A program made the position numbers and the translations under genes. The notes under the pieces are model-generated. The model worked only from the letters and a program-made list of their open reading frames with translations. It was not told where the DNA came from and ran no database searches. Shown here piece after piece: positions 16,688-25,002 of a stretch of DNA of 35,049 nucleotides (the first letter of the stretch is position 1; the number at the start of each line of letters is the position of its first letter). The stretch comes from an uncultured Ruminococcus sp. (GTDB lineage Bacteria; Bacillota; Clostridia; Oscillospirales; Acutalibacteraceae): contig CACWOX010000039.1 in the NCBI GenBank assembly GCA_902762615.1, forward strand, positions 1 through 35,049. Direction: 5' to 3'.

Positions 16688-16736
16688 GTGTTCGCGTTGG
16701 CTCGCTAACTGAAAACTGAAGGGAGAAATTAAAAAA

Positions 16737-17225
16737 ATGCAAGCACAAGGCAGAGTTCATAAATACGGCGATAATGTTGACACTGACGTCATCATTCCCG
16801 CACGTTATCTCAATACATCTTCCCACGCTGAGCTGGCGGCTCACTGCATGGAAGACATAGACGCAGGCTTCGTCAGGAATGTAAAGCCTGGCGAGATCAT
16901 GGTGGCAGGCAAGAATTTCGGCTGCGGTTCTTCCCGTGAGCATGCGCCCATAGCCATCAAGGCTTCCGGAATATCCTGTGTCATAGCGTCCACCTTCGCC
17001 AGAATATTTTACCGCAACGCCCTCAATATAGGACTTGCCATTTTAGAGTGCGATGAAGCGTCCGAGGATATCAAAAACGGTGACGAGGTAAAGGTTGACT
17101 TCGACACCGGCGTGATAACCAATCTGACCACGGGCAAGACCTATCAGGCACAGCCGTTCCCGCCGTTTATTCAGAATATCATTACCTCTGGCGGTCTGAT
17201 GAGCTCTATCAAAGACCGACTGTAA
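16737..17225 (+). CDS. leuD: 3-isopropylmalate dehydratase small subunit
   Basis: A 162-aa swivel-domain subunit that completes the isopropylmalate isomerase active site with LeuC. Motifs: [15 protein letters not shown] (9-23), [13 protein letters not shown] (58-70), the substrate-recognition loop that includes the catalytic Ser-Arg, and [20 protein letters not shown]. Length is normal for the short LeuD class. The ribosome site GGGAG lies about 11 bases before the ATG. Co-transcribed with leuC, and ended by a terminator whose loop is filled with a tandem repeat. Confidence 0.97.
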   Translation: MQAQGRVHKYGDNVDTDVIIPARYLNTSSHAELAAHCMEDIDAGFVRNVKPGEIMVAGKNFGCGSSREHAPIAIKASGISCVIASTFARIFYRNALNIGLAILECDEASEDIKNGDEVKVDFDTGVITNLTTGKTYQAQPFPPFIQNIITSGGLMSSIKDRL

Positions 17226-17254
17226 TTGTTGGCTCGAAAAAATAAATATCTGTT

Positions 17255-17316
17255 GCCGCCGCATGAAGTAAGCAAGCAAGTAAGCAAGTAAGTAAGGGCT
17301 TTATGCGGCGGCTTTT
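17255..17316 (+). terminator. leuCD terminator with repeat-filled loop
   Basis: GCCGCCGCAT (17255-17264) pairs perfectly with ATGCGGCGGC (17303-17312), and four further pairs extend it inward. TTTT follows. The loop is unusually long and made of AAGT/AAGC units. Confidence 0.85.
17266..17296 (+). repeat. AAGT/AAGC tetranucleotide repeat in terminator loop
   Basis: Nearly eight tetramers in a row (AAGT, AAGC, AAGC, AAGT, AAGC, AAGT, AAGT, AAG), lying almost wholly between the arms of the leuCD terminator. The core TAAGC is shared with the other 3'-end repeats of this window. Confidence 0.85.
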
Positions 17317-17362
17317 GTGCATATTATCAAAACATATCAATGCTTTTTTGTTTGATTTTGTA

Positions 17363-17392
17363 TTGACATTCTTATTTAGATTGATTTATAAT
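17363..17392 (+). promoter_or_regulatory. Promoter of the LRR surface-protein gene
   Basis: -35 TTGACA (17363-17368), 18-base spacer, -10 TATAAT (17387-17392): consensus in both elements. The predicted leader is about 80 bases, with AAAGGAA at 17470-17476. Confidence 0.8.
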
Positions 17393-17477
17393 ACCATGTG
17401 GGGAAAATTATGGCTTTTCATGACAAAAGGACAAACCATACAGTATTTTAGGATTGTTTTATAGTTTAGAAAGGAAC

Positions 17478-19372
17478 ATGATACAACAATTAAAAATATC
17501 AAAAAGCGCAAGTTTTGGATTCCTGCGGCGATATGTGTCACAGCGTTTCTTGTAGCGGTGTCAATGCTGGCACCTAAAAACATAACCGGCGTATTTGCCG
17601 CGGAGCAGGGCGAAACCGTGACCGTGGAACCCTTACAGACTCAGACAGAGGGCGACAACGCTGATGACGGAGACAACGGCAGTGCTGACGACAACGGCAA
17701 CGCTGACAATGACGGAGACAACGGCAATGCTGACGACAACGGCAACGCTGACGATGACGGAGACAACGGCAATGCTGACAACGAAGGCGACAACGACAGC
17801 GGCGATGAAGCTTCAGACAGTATTCTGAATAATATCGTTGCGACCTTTAATGTCAACGATGGCGATATCTCTTTCAGGGTGAACAATGGAGCCGAGGTTT
17901 ACTACGGCGTTGGCGATCATATCACCAAGGAGAGTTTGTTACCGGTTTCGGGTGACTGTACTGTGTTTGGCGAGAATAAGCTGGTTCTGTACAGCCAGAA
18001 TGCAGGCAGTAATACCGATCTTACTATGTGGGGCGATACCAGTGCCTTGGCAAGCGCCAATATTTCGGGACTTACCGGTCTGGTCAATCTGGAGTTGAAC
18101 TGGGTGGGTCTTCCCGAAATTGATTTAAGTCAGAATAAAAACCTCAAGTCGGTTCGTTTGGACGGCAATAAACTTAAAACGCTTGATGTGTCAAAAAACA
18201 CCAAACTCGAGATTCTCTGCTGTGCAGACAATCAGCTTTCATCTATTAATTTGTCCAATAACACTACACTTACCCATTTGTCGGTTGAAAATAACAGGCT
18301 GAAAAAGCTGGACGTATCCAAATGCAGCAAGCTCATGGAGATAACCGGCGGAAATAATGCATTTACTTCCTTTGGCGATGTTATCATTTCCTCAAAGGTC
18401 AGCGAAGATTTTGAGTGTTATATTTACCAGCCTATAGCGGATGCTCCGGATAGTGTTAAAGCGGGTGTAAAGCTCGATCTTTCCAAGTATAAAGAATACA
18501 AAAACAAAAAGTCCTACTACTATATGAGCGATTGTTCAAATGAAGACTCACTTGACGTTAACGTTATCCCTGAGAGCGACGAAAACATGATTTTTGTTTT
18601 TGGCAATGCATATGCTGACAAAGAGGTTTATATTGGCATCTCAAACAGCGCTTCACCGATTACGTTCTATTGTATGGTTACGGTTGAAAAAAAACCCGAC
18701 GCTGCTGATGCGCCCAAAGAGGCTACCGGTGACATCCCTGTTTCAGATCTCTCGGGCACAATCAAATCCGCCGATGCAGCGGACAAATTTGACGCTCAGA
18801 TTGTTGATTCAGATGAATCGTCCGATACATTCGTGCTCGGTGAAAAAATCAGCAAGGAAGATATAAGGATTCATATCGCTAAGGATTCCAACACCGAACC
18901 GTATTATAACACCATAGCCAAAGCGGATAAGACGTTTGACAAGGACACCGCCCGACTGGTTGTTTATGATATTAATCTGTCATATCAGGATCGCTATGAG
19001 CTGATAAAGCTGACCGGCGGCATCAATCTCACGCTGAGCTATCCCTCCGATATTGCGAAGGATTGGAATAAATACAACTACAAGGTATATCACATTGCCG
19101 AATTCGATTATGACAAGCTCCAGGTAATTAAAGGCGGCAAGGTCGAATCGGTCGAGGCTAAGGCTGACAAGAACGGTATTCACATCACCGGCACGTCCTT
19201 CAGTCCCTATCTGATTTCCATTACTCCCAAGAATGCGTCAACTCCGTCACCTGCAACAGGCGAATCCAATGTCGCAACCAATGTTGCAATTTTGCTTGCG
19301 CTGCTTGCCATTACAGCCGCTGTCGCGGTGTTTGCAAAGTTCAGAGGTGAGAAAAAGGCAGAGCTGCTCTGA
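17478..19372 (+). CDS. LRR surface protein with PATGE anchor; start apparently frameshifted
   Basis: A sortase-type surface protein of about 630 aa. In-frame coding runs back to 17465 and includes a good signal peptide (KKRKFWIPAAICVTAFLVAV, cleavage near FAA before EQG), but this frame has no ATG, GTG or TTG before a GTG at 17558 inside it. The only well-placed ATG (17478, just after AAAGGAA) is one base out of frame. One extra A in the A5 run at 17492-17496 would join them as MIQQLKNIKKRKFW. After the signal comes an Asp/Asn/Gly repeat (about residues 60-115), then leucine-rich repeats (LKSVRLDGNKLKTLDVSKNT, LTHLSVENNRLKKLDVSKCS), beta domains, SPATGES as sorting signal, a membrane helix and a basic tail. 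Possibly an adhesin. The start could also be ATT at 17489. Confidence 0.75.
17669..17781 (+). repeat. In-frame 45-bp repeat encoding Asp/Asn/Gly spacer
   Basis: About two and a half copies of a 45-base unit (starts 17669, 17714, 17759), each encoding GDNGNADDNGNADDD or a close variant. It forms an acidic, probably flexible or calcium-binding spacer between the signal peptide and the leucine-rich repeats. Copy number could vary between strains. Confidence 0.85.
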
Positions 19373-19414
19373 GAAATCAATGATTCTCCATCTATTATCT
19401 GACTGATTTTTACG

Positions 19415-19450
19415 ATTCCCTCCGGAATAATTCGGTATTCCGGAGGGAAT
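19415..19450 (+). terminator. Strong hairpin after LRR surface gene
   Basis: ATTCCCTCCGGAATA (19415-19429) pairs perfectly with TATTCCGGAGGGAAT (19436-19450), loop ATTCGG. Fifteen pairs but only a weak T-run (TAATTGCTTT), 43 bases after the stop. Confidence 0.75.
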
Positions 19451-19468
19451 TAATTGCTTTAGCTTAAC

Positions 19469-19508
19469 AAAGGGGCTGTCGCACTAAGAAAGTGAGGCAG
19501 CCCCTTTT
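19469..19508 (-). terminator. Bidirectional intrinsic terminator
   Basis: AAAGGGGCTG (19469-19478) pairs with CAGCCCCTTT (19498-19507), with T-runs on both strands. It lies 14 bases after the stop of the minus-strand small gene and serves as the convergent terminator with the LRR gene. Confidence 0.85.
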
Positions 19509-19521
19509 GATTGTCGATATG

Positions 19522-19806
19522 TTATTTCTGCGCGTTGGCTCTGTTGAGCCACGCTTCGGCAAGCTCCAGCGCGTCGCCGAATGAGGCGCGTTCGATGCTT
19601 TTGACGATCTTGCCTCTGCCCTTGATATCGGGATCGGTGAAGAGAAGCTGTATCTCAAACTTCGCGCCGACGTCGATATCATTGAACTTCTTGGTGGCAA
19701 TCTCCCTGATAAAAACGATGTACTTGTCGCTCATGTTGCCATAATACATTTCATCGCCGCAGCGAACCAGCGGACGACCTTTATAGCTCAGATAATTATT
19801 TTCCAT
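19522..19806 (-). CDS. Small conserved protein of unknown function
   Basis: A 94-aa soluble protein beginning MENNYLSYKGRPLVRCGDEM. It is predicted alpha/beta, with several strands (DKYIVFIREI, KFEIQLLF) and a C-terminal helix (FGDALELAEAWLNRANAQ). No catalytic motif was recognised. I chose the ATG at 19806, ten bases after GGAGGG, over two upstream Met codons that sit on or beside that site. It has its own promoter and terminator, so it is a monocistronic gene. I have an impression that similar short proteins occur in many Clostridia, but I cannot name the family. Confidence 0.65.
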   Translation of the reverse strand: MENNYLSYKGRPLVRCGDEMYYGNMSDKYIVFIREIATKKFNDIDVGAKFEIQLLFTDPDIKGRGKIVKSIERASFGDALELAEAWLNRANAQK

Positions 19807-19862
19807 TATAATCATACCCTCCATATTTTTTTGTTATAACAAATAATCAAAACATATATATA

Positions 19863-19891
19863 ATTATATCACGTGGTGACTAAAAAGTAAA
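19863..19891 (-). promoter_or_regulatory. Promoter of the 94-aa protein gene
   Basis: Minus strand: -35 TTTACT (19891-19886), 17-base spacer, -10 TATAAT (19868-19863). Confidence 0.65.
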
Positions 19892-19980
19892 TACGGAAAA
19901 AATACATTCTGTAAATATTGTATAAAACTTTACGAAAGAAAAATACCGTAAAATACTAAAGATACGCAAACAAACCAAAA

Positions 19981-20013
19981 ACGGCGGCTCTTTCATCACA
20001 AAAAAGCCGCCGT
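19981..20013 (-). terminator. ireB terminator
   Basis: ACGGCGGCT (19981-19989) pairs perfectly with AGCCGCCGT (20005-20013). On the minus strand TTTTTGG follows. It lies 17 bases after the ireB stop. Confidence 0.85.
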
Positions 20014-20030
20014 CAGTCTCAGATTTTGCA

Positions 20031-20276
20031 TTATTCATCGTCAAGATAAGACTTCACCAATTCGCTGAGCAAATCGTCTCTGTCGATCTTGCGGATAATA
20101 CTGCGAGCATTCGCGTGCGTTGTGATATAGGTCGGATCCTCCGACAGAAGATAGCCGACAATCTGATTTACAGGGTTGTATCCCTTTTCTTTCAATGCGT
20201 CGTACACGATCTTGAGAAGGGTTTTCATTTCCTCCGCGTGATCCTGTTCAATGGAGAAGGTCATAGTTTCATCCAT
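20031..20276 (-). CDS. ireB: IreB-family regulatory phosphoprotein (UPF0297)
   Basis: An 81-aa cytoplasmic protein that matches the UPF0297/YrzL family almost end to end: [11 protein letters not shown] at the start, then [39 protein letters not shown] and [19 protein letters not shown]. In Enterococcus faecalis IreB is phosphorylated by the Ser/Thr kinase IreK and damps intrinsic cephalosporin resistance, tying it to wall stress signalling. Start: ATG after GGAGGTG. In many Firmicutes it is followed by ruvX and a UPF0473 gene; here it has its own promoter and terminator, with neither neighbour. Thr residues near the N-terminus are present as in the phosphorylated homologue. Family identity is very likely; role is by homology. 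Confidence 0.93.
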   Translation of the reverse strand: MDETMTFSIEQDHAEEMKTLLKIVYDALKEKGYNPVNQIVGYLLSEDPTYITTHANARSIIRKIDRDDLLSELVKSYLDDE

Positions 20277-20300
20277 AAATAAACACCTCCGTACAATATT

Positions 20301-20329
20301 ATTCTACATCAATTCCCCGCTGTAATCAA
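20301..20329 (-). promoter_or_regulatory. ireB promoter
   Basis: Minus strand: -35 TTGATT (20329-20324), 17-base spacer, -10 TAGAAT (20306-20301). Confidence 0.65.
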
Positions 20330-20466
20330 GCTGTTTTAATAAAAAAATATATTTTTTCTGTCATTCATTATACACCCAAAAGGGTGAAAATAATCTGATG
20401 AAATTATTAACAAAATGAAAAGATATATTGAACTATATTTTTATTTTAAATTTGCTCAAAAATATG

Positions 20467-20495
20467 TTGTTTTTAGGTGAGTGCTGTGTTATAAT
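20467..20495 (+). promoter_or_regulatory. Promoter of the DUF6106-like gene
   Basis: -35 TTGTTT (20467-20472), 17-base spacer, -10 TATAAT (20490-20495). This promoter rules out an in-frame ATG at 20428 as the start and supports the ATG at 20530. Confidence 0.75.
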
Positions 20496-20529
20496 ATACA
20501 ATATCATCTGCAAGGGAGCTGTTTTTTTA

Positions 20530-21093
20530 ATGGTAAGCGATATTGTTTGTGAATATTTGGTAAAGAGAAAGCTCAACCAGGCTGAGCTGGTCAAGGCGGC
20601 TGCCATTATTTTGGGCGGTTTGACATTGACATTATTAGCCTGCGCATTCGGAGCATATTCTGATACCATTGGCATGATGGCGCCGATGCTGCTTGTTGTC
20701 GGCATCTTTCTCACAGTCTTTTTCGGAAGACACGCTTTATCGGTCGAATATGAATACGCTTACTTTAACGGTGAGCTGACGATTGACAGGATTACCGCAA
20801 AGAGCAAAAGAAAGCATTTGCTCGACGTTGATTTAAAGGCAGTTGAAAAAATCGGACGTCCTGGTGATGACGCCATCCAAAATCTCAAGGTCAGCAAGGT
20901 AAAGGATTATTCACAGGAATTATCGAACCAGGACACGGTTTATCTGTATTATAAGGATGAAAACAACAACGAAAATATTCTTCTTTTCTTCACCCCAAAT
21001 CAGAAAATGCTCGACGCTATGAAAACGTCGGTAAGCGCTACCGTTTACCGTGAATTTTATTCAAAGACAAAGAAAACGCCGGCAAAGGATTAA
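20530..21093 (+). CDS. DUF6106-like membrane protein
   Basis: A 187-aa protein with two adjacent membrane helices (about 20-40 and 46-66: AAIILGGLTLTLLACAFGAY and MAPMLLVVGIFLTVFFG) followed by a cytoplasmic domain. The pattern VEYEYAYFNGELTIDRITAK, SKRKHLLDVDLKAVEKIG, then YLYYKDENNNENILLFFTPN fits the clostridial family I know as DUF6106, function unknown. The domain looks PH-like. Start: ATG with AAGGGAG 12 bases upstream, within the transcript from the promoter at 20467. nnr follows after a terminator-like hairpin. Confidence 0.7.
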   Translation: MVSDIVCEYLVKRKLNQAELVKAAAIILGGLTLTLLACAFGAYSDTIGMMAPMLLVVGIFLTVFFGRHALSVEYEYAYFNGELTIDRITAKSKRKHLLDVDLKAVEKIGRPGDDAIQNLKVSKVKDYSQELSNQDTVYLYYKDENNNENILLFFTPNQKMLDAMKTSVSATVYREFYSKTKKTPAKD

Positions 21094-21115
21094 TCATTTA
21101 GATAGGAAAAAACAG

Positions 21116-21166
21116 GCACCGGGACAGGCTGCCCCTTGTGGGTGCGCTTGTCCCTTTATTTTTTCA
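21116..21166 (+). terminator. Terminator or attenuator upstream of nnr
   Basis: GGGACAGGC (21121-21129) pairs with GCTTGTCCC (21146-21154), with one G-T pair, and TTTATTTTTT follows. It ends about 20 bases before the nnr start and directly precedes its ribosome site. GCACC (21116-21120) can instead pair with GGTGC (21141-21145), which would open the terminator, so it could work as an attenuator. No separate nnr promoter was seen between. Confidence 0.65.
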
Positions 21167-21184
21167 GTGAGGAGGATTCTGTCC

Positions 21185-22732
21185 ATGATCATATTAAACA
21201 ATGCCCAGACCAAAAAGTTAGAGGATTTCGCTGTTGCCAGCGGAGGCTTTGACCACACAAGGCTTATGGAAAACGCGGGCGCTTCTGTCTGCCGTATTAT
21301 CAATGAAATCATCGGTTCGGTAAACAAGTCGGTAGCTGTGGTATGCGGTATCGGCAACAACGGCGGCGATGGCTTCGTTGTGGCAAAAAGACTGCTCGAA
21401 GGGGGCGCGAAGGTTAGGGTGCTGCTGGCGATAGGCACTCCTACCACCGAGGACGCCAAGAAATTTCTCGGTGAGAGTGAAGCAGCCGGTATTAAGACGC
21501 TTTCCTACGCCGAGGAAGGCGATAGACAGGAATTTAACAAGACCATAGAAAATTCCGATATTATTGTAGACGCGATCTTCGGCGTTGGTTTTCACGGCAA
21601 GGTCAGCGATGAACTGAGTGAAGTCATTGAGATGATCAATTCGTCACGCGGCACAGTGGTATCGGTCGATGTCCCGAGCGGGGTTGATTCCGACTCGGGA
21701 GAGGTTTCCGGCGCCTGCGTACAGGCAGATCACACGGTGACGTTCTCTACCCGCAAGCCGGGACACGTTATATATCCTGCCGTCGATTACTGCGGGGAGG
21801 TCCATGTCGCGTCGATCGGCATTCCCGAGCACGTCATTCAGGAGCAGGAGCATCACATCTCCACAATAGACTATGAGGATGTGCGACGCTGCTTCCCAAG
21901 ACGCAGCAATAATACTCACAAGGGCACCTTCGGCAAGCTGCTGTGCATATGCGGCAGCATGGGAATGGCAGGCTCGGCTACCTTTGCGGGAAAGGCAGCG
22001 GTTCTTTCCGGCGTCGGAATGGTGGAAATGGCTGTCCCGGCTGAAATATACCCGATAGTAGCGGCAAATCTGGTTGATCCGGTTTATCACCTGCTCAAAA
22101 GCAATGAACAGGGAACCGTTTCTGCGGACTGTATTCCTCTGATACTTGAAAAACTGAAGAGCGCATCAGCCGTCATGATTGGCTGCGGAATGGGGAAGGG
22201 CAAGGACGTGACCGAGGTGGTCGAGGCGGTAATACGCAATTCCGACGCACCTATTATCATTGACGCGGACGGTCTCAACGCCATCAAGGACGATCTTGGT
22301 GTGCTGAGAGACGCAAAAGCGCCCATCGTCATGACTCCGCACCCGGGCGAAATGGCTCGTCTTGTCGGCAAGACCAATGTTGAAGTACAGTCGCAGCGTC
22401 TCGAAGTGGCGTCGTCATTTGCCATGACCTTTGGCGTATATATGGTGCTCAAAGGCGCAAATACGGTCTGCGCAACGCCTGACGGGCGCATTGCAATCAA
22501 TCTCACGGGCAATCCCGGCATGTCCAAATCGGGCAGCGGCGACGTGCTTGCCGGACTGCTCGGCTCACTGCTGGCGCAGGGCATGAGTCCGGAACAGGCT
22601 GCGACATGTGCGGTGCATATTCACGGTATGGCAGGCGACATTGCTGCTGAAAAATATTCACAGCACTCCATGGCGGCAAATGACATTATCATAGAATTCT
22701 GCGATATTTTCAATGATATTGAGAATAACTGA
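21185..22732 (+). CDS. nnr: Bifunctional NAD(P)HX epimerase / ADP-dependent NAD(P)HX dehydratase
   Basis: A 515-aa cytoplasmic repair enzyme. The N-terminal YjeF_N domain (about 1-215) epimerises S- and R-NAD(P)HX; the C-terminal carbohydrate-kinase-like domain (about 225-510) dehydrates it back to NAD(P)H using ADP. Seen: MIILNNAQTKKLEDFAV at the start, CGIGNNGGDGFVVAKRL (about 55-71), VDVPSGVDSDSGE, then KGTFGKLLCICGSMGMAGSA, GCGMGKGKD, IIIDADGLNAI, VMTPHPGEMARL and GNPGMSKSGSGDVLAGLLGS with the catalytic Asp. Length is that of the fused bacterial form. I chose the ATG at 21185, nine bases after GAGGAGG. rpe follows after 19 bases, probably the same message. Confidence 0.95.
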   Translation: MIILNNAQTKKLEDFAVASGGFDHTRLMENAGASVCRIINEIIGSVNKSVAVVCGIGNNGGDGFVVAKRLLEGGAKVRVLLAIGTPTTEDAKKFLGESEAAGIKTLSYAEEGDRQEFNKTIENSDIIVDAIFGVGFHGKVSDELSEVIEMINSSRGTVVSVDVPSGVDSDSGEVSGACVQADHTVTFSTRKPGHVIYPAVDYCGEVHVASIGIPEHVIQEQEHHISTIDYEDVRRCFPRRSNNTHKGTFGKLLCICGSMGMAGSATFAGKAAVLSGVGMVEMAVPAEIYPIVAANLVDPVYHLLKSNEQGTVSADCIPLILEKLKSASAVMIGCGMGKGKDVTEVVEAVIRNSDAPIIIDADGLNAIKDDLGVLRDAKAPIVMTPHPGEMARLVGKTNVEVQSQRLEVASSFAMTFGVYMVLKGANTVCATPDGRIAINLTGNPGMSKSGSGDVLAGLLGSLLAQGMSPEQAATCAVHIHGMAGDIAAEKYSQHSMAANDIIIEFCDIFNDIENN

Positions 22733-22751
22733 ATAAAAAGGACTGATAAAA

Positions 22752-23411
22752 ATGGCAATTATAGCTCCGTCGCTGCTTTCGGCGGATTTCACCAAAATGG
22801 GCGAAGAGGTCAGGCAGATTGAATTGGTCGGCACGAAGGTGCTTCACATCGACATTATGGACGGTCACTTCGTGCCGAATCTCACCTTTGGCTACACCAT
22901 GGTGAAGGCTCTGCGCCCGATTTCCGGGATGGTATTTGACGTTCATCTGATGATGACAAATCCTCTGGAATACATAGAAAATTTCGCAAAGGCTGGCTCG
23001 GACGTTATTACGGTTCACACGGAATGTGACAGCGACCTCGGTCAGTGCATTGATCTCATACATAAATGCGGCAAAAAGGCAGGTCTTTCCGTCAAGCCCA
23101 AGACCGCGCCGCAAGCCCTCTTCCCGTATCTGGACAGGCTGGAGCACATATTGGTAATGACGGTGGAACCCGGCTTCGGCGGTCAGTCCATGATACCGGA
23201 ATGTCTTGATAAAATCGCCGTCATCAAGGCGGAATGTGCTTCACAGGGGCTGCATATTCCCGTGATGATAGACGGCGGAGTCAACGCCTCCAACGTGCGC
23301 CGGGCAGCCGATGCCGGCGCTGACATGATGGTTGCCGGCAACGCGGTGTTCGGCGCGGCAGACCGTGCGGCAGCATTCCGTGAGCTGAGTGAACGCAGCA
23401 GTTTACAATAA
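22752..23411 (+). CDS. rpe: Ribulose-phosphate 3-epimerase
   Basis: A 219-aa TIM-barrel enzyme that interconverts ribulose 5-phosphate and xylulose 5-phosphate in the pentose phosphate pathway. Motifs in order: IAPSLLSADF (3-12), VLHIDIMDGHFVPNLTFG with the metal-binding His and the catalytic Asp, FDVHLMMTNP, ILVMTVEPGFGGQSMIP, and MIDGGVNASNVRRAADAGAD with the second catalytic Asp and the phosphate loop (VAGNAVF). Full length for the family. Start: ATG with AAGGA upstream. It shares a message with nnr, although rpe is more often placed beside rsgA (yloQ) and thiN in Firmicutes. Confidence 0.96.
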   Translation: MAIIAPSLLSADFTKMGEEVRQIELVGTKVLHIDIMDGHFVPNLTFGYTMVKALRPISGMVFDVHLMMTNPLEYIENFAKAGSDVITVHTECDSDLGQCIDLIHKCGKKAGLSVKPKTAPQALFPYLDRLEHILVMTVEPGFGGQSMIPECLDKIAVIKAECASQGLHIPVMIDGGVNASNVRRAADAGADMMVAGNAVFGAADRAAAFRELSERSSLQ

Positions 23412-23413
23412 AC

Positions 23414-23464
23414 AAAAAGCATTGCATACCCCTTTTAAAAAGTGGCAACTGCAATGCTTTTTTT
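23414..23464 (+). terminator. Bidirectional terminator after rpe
   Basis: AAAAAGCATTGCA (23414-23426) pairs with TGCAATGCTTTTT (23450-23462), with T-runs on both strands. It separates rpe from the convergent small gene. Confidence 0.9.
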
Positions 23465-23483
23465 GTTATATCTTTGTAAAAAA

Positions 23484-23774
23484 TCACCATCTGATTTTGT
23501 CGGTAAGGCGACCGGATGTGCTGCCGAGCAGGTGATTCATGCTGTCGTAGACAGCGCGCTCGAAGTGTGTGGCATAATCAATATCCTCGGCAATCAGCTC
23601 GCCGTAAGAACCGCGCTTGTAATAATATGTCACCATATAGCAGCCATCGCTCAGCTCGGTGCGGATGCTGGTGGTCTTTTTGGGATATGCCGGTATTCTC
23701 TCAACCTTTTTGACCCGGGTGTCCACAGGCTGCACTTCCACTCTTCTGGCGGTAACATGCTTTACTCTTTTCAT
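23484..23774 (-). CDS. Small hypothetical protein
   Basis: A 96-aa basic protein (MKRVKHVTARRVEVQPVD at the start) with a central beta-rich part (ELSDGCYMVTYYYKRGSYGE) and a C-terminal helix (ATHFERAVYDSMNHLLGS). No membrane segment or known motif. The start is unsure: a GTG at 23789 sits directly on the only GAAAGGG ribosome-like site, while the ATG at 23774 is about 16 bases from it. It uses codons like its neighbours and ends just before a good terminator, which supports a real gene. Function unknown. Confidence 0.55.
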   Translation of the reverse strand: MKRVKHVTARRVEVQPVDTRVKKVERIPAYPKKTTSIRTELSDGCYMVTYYYKRGSYGELIAEDIDYATHFERAVYDSMNHLLGSTSGRLTDKIRW

Positions 23775-23868
23775 GGCTTTATACGACACACCCTTTCATT
23801 CCTTTTCCATTTTACTTTACCACAAATCCGCCTGAATTGCAACCACATTTGCAAAAAATATTTCAGCG

Positions 23869-24927
23869 TCATTCTATGCTGTCGTAATACAGACTTTCCC
23901 TCCTGTATTCTCCCGAGCCGATGCTGATCGCCGAGGAACGGTGAGCGCAGAGAAATTTTACCAGCTCGTACGGGTCTATCCAGATTTCGTTTTTGCTGTT
24001 CTCGTCAAAAATCAGCTGCACGCCGAAGTGAAGGTGCGGACGCTGCATTCCGTTGTAGTCCTCTTTGTCGGAATATCCCGTCATGCCGAGATACCCTATC
24101 ACCTCTCCTGCGTAAACTGTCTGCCCCTCTTCCAGTCCGGCTGCATAAGGGTGCCCGCTGCGCAGGTGGGCATAGTAGTAATATCTTCGTCCGTCAAGAC
24201 TGCGCATTCCGATTCGCCAGCCGCCGTACCTGTTCCAGCCAAGCACCTGCACAACGCAGGTTTCGACGTTGATCACAGGGGCGCCGACGCTGCCGAACAT
24301 ATCGTGCCCTAAATGCCGCCGCTTAAAGCCGAACGCACGTGAATTCCCGAAGTCGTCGCTGTGATAGAACGACCAGCCCTTCGCAAGCGGGGCGAAAGCC
24401 TTCAATCCGTACTGCGGCTCGAATTCCGGTGCGCCTGATTGCGCGGTTCCGGTCTGGACAGAGTATTCTCCTACCAAGCCGCCGAGCACCGATTCATATG
24501 CCACGCTGTAATATTCAAAATACTGCATTTCGGCAGTGATTTCCTCTATGCTCTCGCCGCCCTCCAGCCGCGAGACAATCGTCTCCATATGAGCTTTTTT
24601 GTAATGGGAAAAATCCCCTCCGTACCTTGCTCCCAGACAGGCGAGCAGGTCAATCCAGTGTATTTCATTTTCCTTGCCGTGGGAAGCGACGTCGTATCCG
24701 AGCGCGTCCTTCATGGCTGCTGCCGTCACGTTGAAATCCACCCATTTGAGCAGCCGACCGCTTGCCTCTTTGTGCCACTCCGACATTTTGGCAGCCAGAT
24801 TGAAAATTACCGCCAGACACAGCATAATGCTCAACAGGGCAATGATGCCTTTCTTGCGCTTAAAGTGTTTACGCCATTCCAAGCCCAAAATAAAAACGCC
24901 TCCGTCATTCGTTGATTTTTCTCTCAT
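23869..24927 (-). CDS. Membrane-anchored M23 (LytM-type) metallopeptidase
   Basis: A 352-aa protein with one N-terminal membrane helix (GIIALLSIMLCLAVIFNLAA) after a basic stretch (RKHFKRKK), an extracellular helical region, and a C-terminal M23 domain. The zinc motifs are RHLGHDMFG (His and Asp) and RPHLHFGVQ (His-x-His). The central strand VINVETCVVQVLGW and AHLRSGHPYAAGLEEGQTVY match the lysostaphin-type fold. It probably cuts peptidoglycan cross-bridges or stems. The start is uncertain: the ATG at 24927 lacks a clear ribosome site, whereas GGAGG at 24903-24899 points to a TTG at 24888 just before the membrane segment. The residues between could be untranslated. Confidence 0.82.
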   Translation of the reverse strand: MREKSTNDGGVFILGLEWRKHFKRKKGIIALLSIMLCLAVIFNLAAKMSEWHKEASGRLLKWVDFNVTAAAMKDALGYDVASHGKENEIHWIDLLACLGARYGGDFSHYKKAHMETIVSRLEGGESIEEITAEMQYFEYYSVAYESVLGGLVGEYSVQTGTAQSGAPEFEPQYGLKAFAPLAKGWSFYHSDDFGNSRAFGFKRRHLGHDMFGSVGAPVINVETCVVQVLGWNRYGGWRIGMRSLDGRRYYYYAHLRSGHPYAAGLEEGQTVYAGEVIGYLGMTGYSDKEDYNGMQRPHLHFGVQLIFDENSKNEIWIDPYELVKFLCAHRSSAISIGSGEYRRESLYYDSIE

Positions 24928-24967
24928 CAATGTATATGCACGAAGGCGTTTGTTTTATAATTGTGTT

Positions 24968-24995
24968 TTTATTGTTTATTGCTTATTGCTTAATA
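24968..24995 (-). repeat. Heptamer tandem repeat after the GNAT gene
   Basis: Four 7-base units. On the plus strand: TTTATTG twice, CTTATTG, CTTAATA; on the minus (coding) strand they read as AATAAGC/AATAAAC. It starts 8 bases beyond the stop of the acetyltransferase gene, again at a transcript 3' end. Confidence 0.75.
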
Positions 24996-25002
24996 ACAGA
25001 TA

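Noticed and set aside
17395-17463. 22-codon leader peptide frame (MWGKLWLFMTKG...) in the LRR-gene leader
   Set aside because: It starts within three bases of the -10 element with no ribosome site before it, and no regulatory residues or terminator follow.
20428-20529. N-terminal extension (34 residues) of the DUF6106-like protein
   Set aside because: The extension codes through a good promoter (20467-20495), so it lies mostly before the transcription start.
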